From: Adiantum capillus-veneris
Lineage: Eukaryota; Streptophyta; Polypodiopsida; Polypodiales; Pteridaceae
Length of the DNA: 62,000 nucleotides
Assembly: GCA_014529385.2 (NCBI GenBank)
Contig: CM043959.1
Location: 47,067,428 to 47,129,427 of the forward strand
Direction of reading: 5' to 3'
The position numbers and the translations under genes were made by a program. Positions 1 through 9,739 of this stretch are shown piece after piece. How positions within the stretch are numbered: position 1 is the first letter of the stretch; each line of letters starts with the position of its first letter. A model generated the notes under the pieces. That model was not told the origin of the DNA, ran no database searches, and saw only the letters and a program-made list of their open reading frames with translations.

Positions 1-1150
1 ACCAAATTCTGCACACTCTAGTAAAGTGTGGTACTCAGGCTTTCCAACTTGCAATGAGCATAATTTTCACAATTGATTTGACTCTTCTCCATTGCCCCAA
101 TGCCCTGTCTCGCACTTCGGGGGGGTCACTATGTCTAAATTTTGCAAATCACGTGCATTCATGGACTATTTATAGAACTCCTTATCTATAAATTTTTGAC
201 AAATAAAGTATAAGCTTTTCCTATTCTATCTATCAAAAAATTTCCCATTTTCCCTTTACAATACCCTTCTATATGTGAAACTGTGAGAAAAATGGAAATT
301 TAATAACTTCTTTTGATGCACTTATTCACATAATTATCAAGTGACCCCCTGAGGTCTCACATTGAAGGGAGTGGGAACTAAGCCAAATGGTTGTGATAGT
401 GCGTATCACTAAAAAGGCGATAGGCTCAAGCATGTAAGGGTGAGTACAGTTTCCTCTTTTAGTGAAGAACATGGTTTTGTAGTTGGGGGAAACATGGGTG
501 GTGTAATGTAAGAAGCGTGACCCACCACATTTCTCCCAAGCTGTAATACATTGGCATTGTAGAACAGCTTCATTCACTGGCGAGTCAGTTGAGGCATCAT
601 GTAGCCAAGTGTAATGCATCCCATCTCCCAAACCACTTCTTTATTTGTTGCATCCATCCCGTGCTCAAAATCTTGCTTTTATGCGTCTTTGGAACTTTTT
701 TCCTTGCTTCCCATGCAATTGTAGGAAGTTGATGTGAGGGGTTTTGATGGATCTTTATCATGTACTCTACAACCCTTTCCATGCCCATAACTTCAATTGG
801 AAGATATTCCGACTTCAGAAGTAGGAGCATATATGGTGTTTGTGTCTTAACTTGGAGAAAGTTTGTAAGAAAACGCTTTTGGACGTTCTCAAACTCTTTC
901 CAAGTAGACTTTGAGATTATCTTTCCCCACACTTCTCCATAAAGATGAGCCGTTGTCACCAATGTGTCAAAAAGGTACTTCTTGAGAACCAACACTTGAT
1001 GTTTCCCACATTACACATATTCTCAAATGAATAGTACACTCTCTTTCCCTCTTCCAAATAATGCATAGAACATTCATGCCACTTGTGATTGGGCGGAATC
1101 TCAAGGCCAAGGTACTTAAATCTCTTTACAGCTTCATCTCATTGTTGTAC
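1..1150 (-). pseudogene. LINE reverse transcriptase, C-terminal remnant
   Basis: This is the 3' part of a non-LTR retrotransposon ORF2, read on the minus strand and running off the left edge. Around 1110-1069 the translation gives FKYLGLEIPPNHKW, and from about 995 it gives FDTLVTTAHLYGEVWG then KSKILSTGWMQ. These resemble the thumb and post-RT region of plant LINE proteins. Near 60-10 it ends with an EYHTLLEC-type Cys/His segment. The reading is broken by frameshifts near 995 and 620, stop codons, and an insertion at 121-349. The family function would be target-primed reverse transcription. The palm domain with its catalytic Asp pair lies outside the preserved part, so this copy is dead. Assignment is from motif recall, not a search. 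Confidence 0.75.
121..349. mobile_element. MITE-like insertion inside the LINE remnant
   Basis: The LINE reading frame is interrupted by AT-rich DNA bounded by a perfect 10-bp inverted repeat: GGGGGTCACT at 121-130 and AGTGACCCCC at 340-349. The LINE codons on each side overlap: gtctcgcactt at 107-117 resembles gtctcacattg at 354-364 (8 of 11 identical), as expected of an old target-site duplication of about 9-11 bp. No coding capacity is present. Mutator-like elements make 9-bp duplications, but the family is not established. Confidence 0.5.
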
Positions 1151-1160
1151 GCAATGGATT

Positions 1161-1183
1161 GGGGGGGGGGGGGGAGACGGACG

Positions 1184-1247
<64 letters not shown>

Positions 1248-1248
1248 G
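1161..1248. repeat. poly-G (14) and (GA)n microsatellite
   Basis: A run of 14 G at 1161-1174 is followed by a GA tract from about 1190 to 1248 with one GC interruption. It abuts the outer end of the 3' LTR at 1250 and seems to have replaced its last bases (TGTGGG in the other LTR copy). Confidence 0.95.
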
Positions 1249-1249
1249 A

Positions 1250-2162
1250 CGCATGTCTAACCTCACCATCTTATTTTATTGCAGTATTAGCGAGAACCAC
1301 GATTAATTTGTCAAACCATGGGACGAAGCTGACTCGACTAGTGCATAGAGGCTACAAGAGGTTGTCAATCTATTGGAAAATAACTAACAACTTGCATCTA
1401 ACTCAGGCTACACTCAAGTGACTGAAATCACTAAAAGCCAATTTCTCATCAGCAAGCAAATCACATCCGTTACAGCATCAAATGACATCCAAACGTAACG
1501 CAACTTCTAGGACAAGTTTATAAGACCTAAGCACACATGCCTATGGCCTCAAACCCCACTTTAGGTCAAGTTCCAAAATCGTGATTATTAACAGCAGTGG
1601 ATTTTTTACCTAGTTTTTTTCAACCCAGAATGCATCTAAATGCTTGGCAATGATGCCCCAATACCCCGCCTATGCTTAGTTTTTGTTTTAAAAGTGTAAA
1701 TTCCTAGTTATGATGAAATTAGGTTGCGGGTCAGCGACGCCAAAAGCTATGAAATACTGTGAATGGCTTACGTCAATGCGTAGAGCTCTTACCTACGGTT
1801 GCAATGCAACAAACACTTTCGCAATGTGACAACTGGAGAGGGAGTAGGAAGCACGAGAAGGAGAGAAGTGAGCGCCGTTAGCTCACACTGTGTATTTCTT
1901 ATCCAAAAACTTATAAAAAACTTACAAAAAATGGCTTTTATACCTTAGCCAAGGTTTTTGGGTGGTCAAAAGTAATAATTTGGAGTTCTACCAAAGCTAG
2001 GAATTGAATGGCTGATACAATCTGGAAGCTTGTAGCCCCGGCTCATTAATTACAAGGCTTATCAAGAAAACAGGAGTTACAATATTTTTGATTTTTGAAA
2101 ATAATAATTGTTTTACAAGGAGAACTCTGAAAAATGGTGTCCACGTTAGCTTGCTGCTAACA
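1250..2162 (-). repeat. 3' LTR of the large element
   Basis: It matches 22824-23742 along its length with scattered substitutions. In minus orientation it starts TGTTAGCAGC at 2162. Its far end has lost the terminal TGTGGG (plus-strand view) next to the GA tract. It includes gtgattattaac near 1580-1592, a partial copy of the palindrome repeated in the leader. Confidence 0.92.
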
Positions 2163-2179
2163 TTCCCCCCTTTCTTGCC
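2163..2179 (-). other. Polypurine tract of the large element
   Basis: On the minus strand GGCAAGAAAGGGGGGAA directly precedes the LTR start TGTTAGC. This is the expected plus-strand primer of an LTR retrotransposon. It lies inside the extra ORF, which reads through it and stops in the LTR. Confidence 0.85.
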
Positions 2180-4021
2180 TGTGTCGTCCCTTGACACAGC
2201 TATATGGACTGAAGTAATCTTCAGGTTGACAGCGGGCGAGGCGGTCCTTTAGTGCTTCTAGTGCTTTTTCATATCTGATTTTGTGTTCTTTGTCTGGCAC
2301 TTGCAAAAATTGCATGGTGACTTTGTTTTTTAGTTCTACTGCCGAGTAGCCTACAAATTTTGCTATGAGGTTGCTTATTACCGACGCAAATATCTTCGTT
2401 CGCCAGGTGAAGAAGCCAGTGTAAAATGCCTCCTCAAAAGCTAGCATATTGTGCGAGGGCAGAAACATGCATCGGGTGTAAAATCCATAAAGAACTTCTT
2501 TCGAGGGTTGCCCACTTAGATCATAGCAGAGGGCTTTGTTTCCTTCCAAAAATGAGAGCCATGGGGCTCCTGTCTGCTCAGGATCATTGAAGACTTGTAT
2601 GCAAGTGAGTAGCATCCGGCAGATTTTGTATAGCATTGCGCAGGAGAGATCTGGAAAACTTTTGAAGAATGTCATGGCGCCCGTTAGGGTTTTCACCATG
2701 TATTCTCCTGTTGCTTGGTCACTCTCTGGAGCTGGCAGCTTAGGAAAATTCAGCCATGTTGGCCTCTTCTTCTGCAGTGCTTCGTGTGCTTGCCATGTCC
2801 TTACTCGCGGTACATGACAAAATGTGGGATCTTTCTGTATGGCTGCAGGTGCTCTTGTGAAAAGAATCAAATATCTTGGATTCTTGTTCAGCCAGCTGAG
2901 CCTCCACTTCGGGTGGTCTTGATTCGCGCCATCTTCTTTCATATCCTTGTATAATCTTTCCTTTACCTGTAAGAGTTCAACCTTGATGAGAGGGTATGGC
3001 AGGGATTTTTGGTGCCATTGAGCATTGATTTGATTGAGAGTGAGCTGTGTGACGTTGACAGAGTGTAAAACTCTCAACTCCCAATCCATAGCTTCCTTCC
3101 ACTGCTCATCTACCTCCAAGGCGATCTTTTACTTCAATGCATCTTCTTCAGCCTTTGACAGCTGGACTATCGGCACTATGTCTTTCTCTGTGATTTGGAC
3201 TTGAAAATATTCTCTTTCACTCGGCTCTGTTGTAGACTACGTCTCAAAGTTAGAAAATGAGACCGAGGGGATTTCCACTTGGGGCGGCTTTGAAGTGCCT
3301 GCCTCTTCCTATATATCCGGCCTTCCATCTCTTAGGAGTTGGTTCACTCTTTTCAATTCTGCAATCTCTTTAAGGAGCTACTCCTCTCTCTGGACCCGCA
3401 TGAGTGCCAGGTCTCTTCGTTGTGAGTACTGCTCTAGCTTCAACTCCAGCTCTAAATCTTTGTTTTTCTTCTCAAGTGCTTTATACACCTCATATGTTCC
3501 CTTGATCGAGGACACATCTGGATTTTCTCTTAATTGCTGCAAGAAAGTTGCCTAATCATTAATTCTTTGTTCCGAATATTGCAGAGATGTGTTTGCTATA
3601 TCTAATTGTACTTGAATCTTCTGAGTGTACAAAGAGGTGGTAAGAAGTTCATTTGTCACCTTTGTCAACTGCTCATCTTTCACTTTGCAGGCATCAGATA
3701 ATTTAGTCAGGAGGTCGCCCAACTCTTCCATTTTCTTCTGTTGGCTGTCCCTGGCTATTTGATGTCGTTCGACTTCAGTCTTTAGCTCTTGTACTTGCCT
3801 TTGTAGATCAGTGATAGTAGCCATCCGGTCGTCGATCTTGCTTTGAAGAGCATCAATGACCATTTCTAATTCTTAAGCTTTAGTACTGCGGTTAAAGGCT
3901 GCTGAGCGGAGTTTCTCCGTCATGATTTTCATTTGCCTTGCATACTCGTTCACTTGTAGAATGACTTCATCATTGGACTGCCACTCTTCTTTTCGTGCTA
4001 GTTCAGATGTGCCGACAGCCT

Positions 4022-4026
4022 CTTGT
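4022..4026. repeat. Target-site duplication CTTGT (left)
   Basis: CTTGT lies immediately before the copia 5' LTR and is repeated at 7231-7235 immediately after the 3' LTR. A 5-bp duplication is normal for copia integrase. Confidence 0.95.
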
Positions 4027-4218
4027 TGTTGGGGTTAAGGCCTATGTGTCTTGACCGGTCGCCCAAATCATGGGCGCCTGCCCACTGTTACCCTATACTT
4101 ATAGTGAGTATACTGTATAGGGGGAGCTGCCACTTCACAGTCTCCCAACCCACATTTGTGTGTGTGTCTCCTTCTCTCTCTCTCACTCTCTGTCTGTGGT
4201 GCTCCCCGATCCCCTTCA
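4027..4218 (+). repeat. 5' LTR of the non-autonomous copia
   Basis: It begins TGTTGGGGTTAAGG and ends CCCCTTCA. It matches 7039-7230 at equal length with 9 substitutions. Confidence 0.95.
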
Positions 4219-4220
4219 AT

Positions 4221-4232
4221 TGGTATCAGAGC
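4221..4232 (+). other. Primer binding site, initiator Met tRNA type
   Basis: TGGTATCAGAGC lies 2 bases after the LTR end. It is the standard copia primer site complementary to the 3' end of initiator tRNA-Met. Confidence 0.93.
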
Positions 4233-5301
4233 AAGGTTTTGTGCTTGCTGTTTTTGCGTCTACGCGCGCGCGCACTTTCAAGAGTGCAAAAAGGGTTTCG
4301 ACTTCGGCATCGGCAAATTCAGCTTTCCAAGAGCGTTTCCAGCAGGTGTCCTGCTATTTTACCCCCCTTTCAAAGCCATTCGAGCCATCAAAAACTTCAT
4401 TCGAGCTACGGTTGAGGAGCTGCATTTTTCAGCCCTCTTTTGGCAGTTTATGCTGCGTTTTTGGGTCGAAACGGAGGTTTTTGGCATAGCTTTCACACCC
4501 GGACTTGGATACATGTGATCCAGGAGTCTACCTTGGGGTTTTGGCACGCTCCGAACGCACTCGTCATATCAGAATTTTAAAATTCTGAACGCTAAATTTT
4601 TTGCTGCAGCAGTTGTTTATTGTGTGTCGAGGATTCCACACATGGTTTACTCTCAGATGTGAGAGTGATATTTGCTGCAAGTTTCCTCACAGGTGAGAGG
4701 ATACGATGTATGCCTTATGTGGTTTGATGCTCAGGGAGACTAATGTGATTGCATTTTGAGCTCGGCAATGTATGCCTCGAGCATGTTTTTTGGCAGTCAC
4801 AGGTAGATCAGATATTTGTGTACTAGATTTGCAGGTGTTTGCAATGATGTATGCAAAGTGTGGAGATTGGTGCATGCATTTGGAGTGCAGTTTGATGCGC
4901 TTTGGTTGCTCATGGTTTTGAGCGTGCAGTCAGTTTGGTTACTGGTTTTGTGGCCGTTTTACTGATGAAACTCTGGCGAAATTTTCCCAGGAGTTTTATG
5001 CGTATCAATTATGCGATCTAGGTAGAGATTGTGGGTTGCACTCAGCATTTGCGTGCGGTGTTCTCTGAAGGTGGGAGATTTGTGCATGTGTATGCATCGA
5101 TACCGCATAGTGTGGGCTTGGTGATTAGCTCACAGATTGCAGTGTGATACTAGAGCAGGCGAGGCTTGTATTGACATTGCGGGAGCTCTATTTTGGAGTG
5201 TGTCTCACAGGTTTTACATTGTGTTTCTTGCCATATTTGTAGACAGTTTCCAGGTGTTGTTGGTGAGGTGGTTTTGCTTTCTAGTTTGCTACATTGTGCT
5301 C
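4233..5301 (+). other. Leader of the non-autonomous copia
   Basis: This stretch of about 1.07 kb has no convincing gene. Its first 170 bases share blocks with the leader of the autonomous copia at 27387: a CGCGCGCGCACTTT run, GAGCGTTTCCA, and TTTTACCCCCCTTTC followed by AAGCC. These conserved blocks probably hold packaging or dimerisation signals; that is inference. Confidence 0.6.
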
Positions 5302-6963
5302 ATGGCAGAGACAGGTGATCGCTCAGATTATGATCTCTCTGAAATGTACATGTTTGATGGGTCAGACTTTGCAGCATGGAGAGAGTGTATGCTTGATGCA
5401 TTGACACAGCGAGGATTGCATCGACCATTGAGTGGTGATGCAGGTAGACCTTCAAACATGTCTGAAGATTAGTGGCAGGAGCTAGAGGATATGGTACTAT
5501 CTACGCTCTCTTTGCACCTTGCGGAATCTGTATATGCCCTTGTTATGTATGAGACTACTTCGAGAGCACTTTGGCACAGATTACATGATATGTATGATAG
5601 ATCTGAATCATCACGGACTCGTGTGAGACACGTACATTCACGAGCACGCCGACAGGTGACATGTTGGTATTGTGGTCATTCTGGACACGTTAGACGGCGC
5701 TGTTTTCGTCGTATGCGACATCGTGCAAGACATGGCAGTCTCAGAGATGTATGTAGTGATTCCATGGACTCAGTTGCTTTGACAGTTGAGGCACATGTAG
5801 TGTCGGAGTATACTAGTGACGGGGATGTCACTTTTACCTCGAGCTATGCACGAGATGCTATACATGTGGATAGTGCACTCCCTTCGCAGTGGTTGCTACA
5901 CGCAGATGCTATGTTTCATGTCACGCCGCATCGTGAATGGTTTTGTAAGTATTCTAGCGGGATGCTTGGCAGTGTACGTTTGACTGATGGATCGGTGCAT
6001 GCGATAGTAGGTGCAGGAGATGTGAGGCTGTCATTACCGAGTGGTGCATCTTACTTGTTACGACATGTGCGCTATGTACCAGATTTGACAGTGAGTTTGA
6101 TCTCGATTGGTCAGCTTAGAGATTGTGGATGTCAGATTTCGCTTCGAGAGCGAGATTTTGTGATGCATTTGGGTTCGCTAGTGATTGCGAGAGGTGCCAG
6201 GAGTGGTACAGGTTACCCATTGCATGTGGATCACGGGAGAGACGGTGTTGTCTCTGTGATCATGCAGCCAGGTAGAGAGCGAGAGTGCAGGCGAGCCTCT
6301 TTTGCTTGTGGGTCGCAAGATGCTTTGCATGGAGTGTAGAGCAGTGACCTTGTTGTGTAGGTTGCGTCTACGGATGCACAGGTAGAGCGGGACAGCTCTA
6401 GTGAGTCACAGCAAGATGAGTCATCAGAGGTGATGACAGAGATGACTCACATGGATGCTGAGATGTCGACTATTGTGGAGTCATTTCTTGATATGCTTAT
6501 GCCAGAGCTTGATGCAGATTCAGGACAGATGGATACTCTTGGTACACATGTGATATGTGGTGGGCACGAGGAGTCACTCCAGAGCTCGGAGTCAGAGTGC
6601 CATGGTCTCTATGATAGGGGAGAGGATTGCCATGAGTTGAGTTCTGAGTTGGAGGTGGCAGAGGTTTCCAGGGTTGCATCAACGTTCGATGTCCTCATGT
6701 ATGAGATGTTGATCTCGAGGCCCAACATAGCAGCTGTAGTGGGAGCATTTGCAGCAGGGTTGATTAGTTGTTCGATGACTGATCTCGGCATAGAGCATAG
6801 GGGAGGTTTGCAGGTATTGGACGGATACTTGCAGGAGTGCATGAGCTCTTGTAGACTCTTTGCAGAGCTTGGAGCTAGCTGTGTGTGGCTTCCGCAGCGG
6901 GATGTTTGTCTATCAGTAGAGCCGGATGCACTAGCTCATCGAGAGTCAGTGGGCATAGGTTGA
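5302..6963 (+). pseudogene. copia Gag with degenerate protease and acidic C-terminus
   Basis: One frame runs from ATG 5302 to TGA 6961-6963 (553 codons) with three in-frame stops, all TAG (5470, 6337, 6358). The N-terminus (DLSEMYMFDGSDFAAWRECM) corresponds to the UBN2-type gag of the autonomous element. A CX2CX4HX4C knuckle, CWYCGHSGHVRRRC, starts at residue 121. At residues 197-214 the sequence reads WLLHADAMFHVTPHREWF where the autonomous element has WIIDSGASLHVSPHKEWF, so the D-S-G triad is replaced by H-A-D at unchanged length. After about residue 375 an acidic segment with no recognised domain replaces integrase and polymerase. The first TAG sits where the relative has Glu. A Gag-only role (particle assembly, RNA packaging) is inferred. 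Confidence 0.8.
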
Positions 6964-7027
6964 GAGAATATCTCACCTTCTATTAGTTGTACACTAGTAG
7001 ATCTTGCTTAAAGGCACATTGGCCTTT

Positions 7028-7038
7028 AAGTGGGAGGT
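7028..7038 (+). other. Polypurine tract of the non-autonomous copia
   Basis: AAGTGGGAGGT directly precedes the 3' LTR. The same 11 bases precede the 3' LTR of the autonomous copia at 32452-32462. Confidence 0.9.
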
Positions 7039-7230
7039 TGTTGGGGTTAAGGCCTATGTGCCTTGACCGGTCTCCCAGATCATGGGCGCCCTCCCATTGT
7101 TACCCTATACTTATAGTGAGTATAATGTATAGGGGGAGCTGCCACTTCACAGTCTCCCAACCCACATTTGTGTGTGTGTCTCCTTCTCTCTCTCTCACTC
7201 TCCGTCTGTGGCGCTCCCCGATCCCCTTCA
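7039..7230 (+). repeat. 3' LTR of the non-autonomous copia
   Basis: This 192-bp repeat matches 4027-4218 and ends CCCCTTCA. The target duplication CTTGT follows at 7231-7235. Confidence 0.95.
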
Positions 7231-7235
7231 CTTGT
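7231..7235. repeat. Target-site duplication CTTGT (right)
   Basis: This is the partner of 4022-4026. The extra ORF of the host element resumes here on the minus strand. Confidence 0.95.
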
Positions 7236-8898
7236 GTTGCTTCTTGCTGTGTTGTTATTGCTGGTGTTTCTATAGAGATGGTTGCTTTATCTTTGCCATC
7301 CTGAGGTTTTGAAACCTCGGTAGTTGCTGGCTGAGTGGAAACAAGCTGTGTGGTATCAACTTTTACAATTTCTTCGGTTGCAGGCCTTTTCGCCTTCTCA
7401 GTCCCGGATTCTTCCTCATGTGTAGTGGTCTGCTCTTTTTTTGTATCTTGCTCTTTATCAGTTTCATCCGTCTCCTTGTGAGTATCCTCAGTTGTCTGCT
7501 CTGGTGCTGGTTCAGCTTCCTTTTCTTCATGTTTCTCGGCGTGGTCAGTTTGTTGTGTAACTTCTGTTTGGTGGGTGAAATCATACTCTTTTTCTTGTCA
7601 GTCTAGACCTCTTCAGTGGTCTCTTGGACTGGCGATGATGATGGTGGAGTGGGCATGGGCTGGTCCTCTTGTTCCGGCGGCAGTGAGGTGGGTCGGGGAG
7701 ATGCCTGGCCTTGCTCTTGAGTTGCTACTTCCTCAGCTTTCTTGGCCGCTTCTTCAACCTCTTTCACCTTCAAGGCCTCTGCCTCTTGGTACATTCTTTT
7801 TAAATGATCCTTGGGATCCTTGGCCTCTTTCCTTGAATGATGTTTCATTCGAAGTCCCTTCAAGCCGGTGGGTACCCACTTTTCTGGGTCTTTTCCCTGC
7901 GCTTGCCTAGTGCGTTGATACGCCTATTTTTCTCTTTCAAATCTCGCTTTCTTTTGAGCTGGCTCCTCTTGGTGGGCAGCCACTGCTTTCCTCTTCATCT
8001 CTTCCCTCCTAGCTCTTTTTTCTTCGTTGTTAGAGCTTTCACTGCTATGTTGCTCTGATGAACTGTCATCAGATTCATCACCTGATTTAAATGATCGCTT
8101 ACTAGATCTTGTAGATCTCGGAGAGGGTTGAGCTTCCAAGATCCATGTGTTCTGATCCGGGGCAGGCGGTAGGTTGGCGGCCATGCCGATGGCCTGATAT
8201 GCTATTCTAGTCAATACTTCCGGCGCGCCCAAGTATGTTATCTTTCCCTCCTTCTTGGTGGCCTTCAATGTTGTCAACACATATTGCACGTGGTCCGTAG
8301 GTTGTCTGGTGGTTGACTTCCGAACTTGTGTAAAAGTGGTGGCCACGGCGTGATTTGGTGTCGTGTACCTTGGTGGCCTTTTTGCCAGGAAATGGAAATG
8401 TTGGTGGTACAGACGGGCTGGCTCTTCCACCTGCTTGTGGATGAGATCGGCAAATGTAGTCACAGATGTTTCCTTTGTAAACGTGCCCGCTGTTTTTCTA
8501 TCTCTTGCCCGCATGGTCATCCCTTCAGTGGGCAATCTGAGTGCCTCTGCCACTATTTCCTTTGTAATTACAACCTCTACCTTATTTCCTTGGTTTTCTG
8601 AGATTTGGGTAGTTCCGTCTTTGTTGATGGTGGACAGAAGCTCGTAAGCTTTTTGAAAGTCTACTCCGCAGGGCTCTTGTTCATAGAAGTGTCGGAGTCC
8701 CAACCTGCGGTTAGCCTCTTTGGTTTCTGACTTTGCTGCGACATCATAAACCTCTTTAGGCAAGAGGTGAAACTCCACCGGATGTCCTTATTCACTCTTA
8801 AACCTGCCAGTGAAGACTGTGGTGTGGTGTTCTTCTAACTGCTCTTTAGAAAGGTAAGATGCCTTTGATGCCTTCACTGACTCGGGGTCCAGTTGATA
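7236..8898 (-). pseudogene. Extra ORF of the large element, N-terminal and charged central part
   Basis: Minus-strand coding enters from the CACTA insertion point (8898) and runs to the copia insertion point. A globular region follows TAA at about 8787 (PVEFHLLPKEVYDVAAKSE, then ITKEIVAEALRLPTEGM). After about residue 200 it becomes Ser/Arg/Lys rich (RSTRSSKRSFKSGDESDDSS), and from about 7860 Glu/Lys/Ala rich. A frameshift near 7600 moves the open frame to a Glu/Thr/Gln-rich segment ending EATQ, which joins in frame with EAVGTSELARKEE beyond the copia insert. The globular part vaguely recalls the retroelement-associated domains labelled putative plant transposon protein; I could not test this. 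With 2157-4026 the ORF spanned roughly 1,180 codons. Confidence 0.6.
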
Positions 8899-9023
8899 CA
8901 CTACAACAAAAGAAGGTGTTATCGACACATATATCGACGCTGCCCGTCGCTATGAGCGTCGCTATACGCGTCGCTGTGAAACCAGTCTCTATTAGCGACG
9001 CGTATAGCGACGACCATAGCAGA
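8899..9023. repeat. CACTA terminus and subterminal repeats
   Basis: After the CACTACAACAAAAG terminus, 8930-9020 carries at least five copies of gcgtcgctata or its complement tatagcgacgc (near 8937, 8948, 8960, 8970, 8995 and 9005). Such arrays are binding sites for the TNPA-type protein of CACTA elements. Confidence 0.75.
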
Positions 9024-9279
9024 AAAAAAATTTCTTGGGCAGAGGGCAGGTAGCCTGGCCTGTGCCCAGTTAAAAGATGGACACAGCTACAGCCAGACTT
9101 CCTGCCCTCTGCCTAAGAAAGCGAGCAACACCAAAATATCAACCATGCTCCCGCGCGCAGAAATTTCGGCAAAGTTCCCTTTGTTTTTACATAAACTTTT
9201 CAAAAAAAACCATATCATGTATACGCCTCCTACATGCTATCCATGTAGGATCTCACATGAGATTTAAGGCCAATGAAAG

Positions 9280-9515
9280 ACAACCGTACCAACTGAAAAG
9301 CATAGCCATAACTTAAAAGCATAACCATAACGAACCATAACCATAACTTAAAAGCATAACCATAACTTAAAACCATAACCAGCTATAATCACTTTGATCA
9401 AAACCATAATGCAGATAACCATAACCATAAACAAAATTAACAATAACCATAAGCATAACCAGAAAGAGAAACAATAACTGTCTATACAATGACAATGACA
9501 ATAATCATAACCATA
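9280..9515. repeat. Degenerate CATAAC minisatellite
   Basis: The stretch is built of cataaccataac units mixed with ttaaaag and gaaccataac variants, with an irregular period of about 6-24 bp. It lies between the CACTA terminus and the second CACTA gene. No coding function is seen. Confidence 0.7.
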
Positions 9516-9739
9516 AGGGAAACAATAACTGTCTGAACACTAACTGTTTGTACAAAAAAGAGATACGGAAGCGTGTCTGTGTCTCACAAAGCATATAGAT
9601 GAAATCTGGTCCACTGATGACTAGGCGTCGCAACCTGCACATAGGACAACTCACAAAATTAGTATTGATATAACTTCACATATACTGACATAATTAAATC
9701 AACTCACACCTATTAACGTCTCACCTCAAGCAATCAGCG

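Larger units (their letters stand above)
2157..4026 (-). pseudogene. Extra ORF of the large element, coiled-coil and C-terminal part
   Basis: One minus-strand frame runs from the copia insertion site (4026) to a TAG at 2157-2159, interrupted by several single stop codons (for example near 3894 and 3552). The part from about 3990 to 3300 is heptad-rich and charged (QSKIDDRMATITDLQRQVQE), a long predicted coiled coil. The last 320 residues (3119-2160) are a separate aromatic-rich domain with no cysteine cluster. The final codons overlap the polypurine tract and the stop lies in the LTR. Position between protease and 3' LTR matches the env-like or additional ORFs of some plant retrotransposons, but I see no signal peptide or membrane helix. 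Function is unknown; a structural or nucleic-acid-packaging role is only inference. Confidence 0.6.
4027..7230 (+). mobile_element. Non-autonomous Ty1/copia element (gag only, inactive protease)
   Basis: This 3204-bp element has 192-bp LTRs (4027-4218, 7039-7230), a tRNA-iMet primer site, a PPT, and a perfect CTTGT target duplication. The interior encodes gag, one zinc knuckle, a protease-like region with destroyed catalytic residues, and an acidic C-terminal region in place of integrase and reverse transcriptase. I count 9 differences between the LTRs (about 4.7 percent). It is inserted in the extra ORF of the large minus-strand element, whose frame continues when the insert is mentally removed. 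Confidence 0.93.

Noticed and set aside
2536-2954. Plus-strand frames opposite the extra ORF
   Set aside because: They lie entirely antisense to the longer minus-strand coding frame and show no domain.
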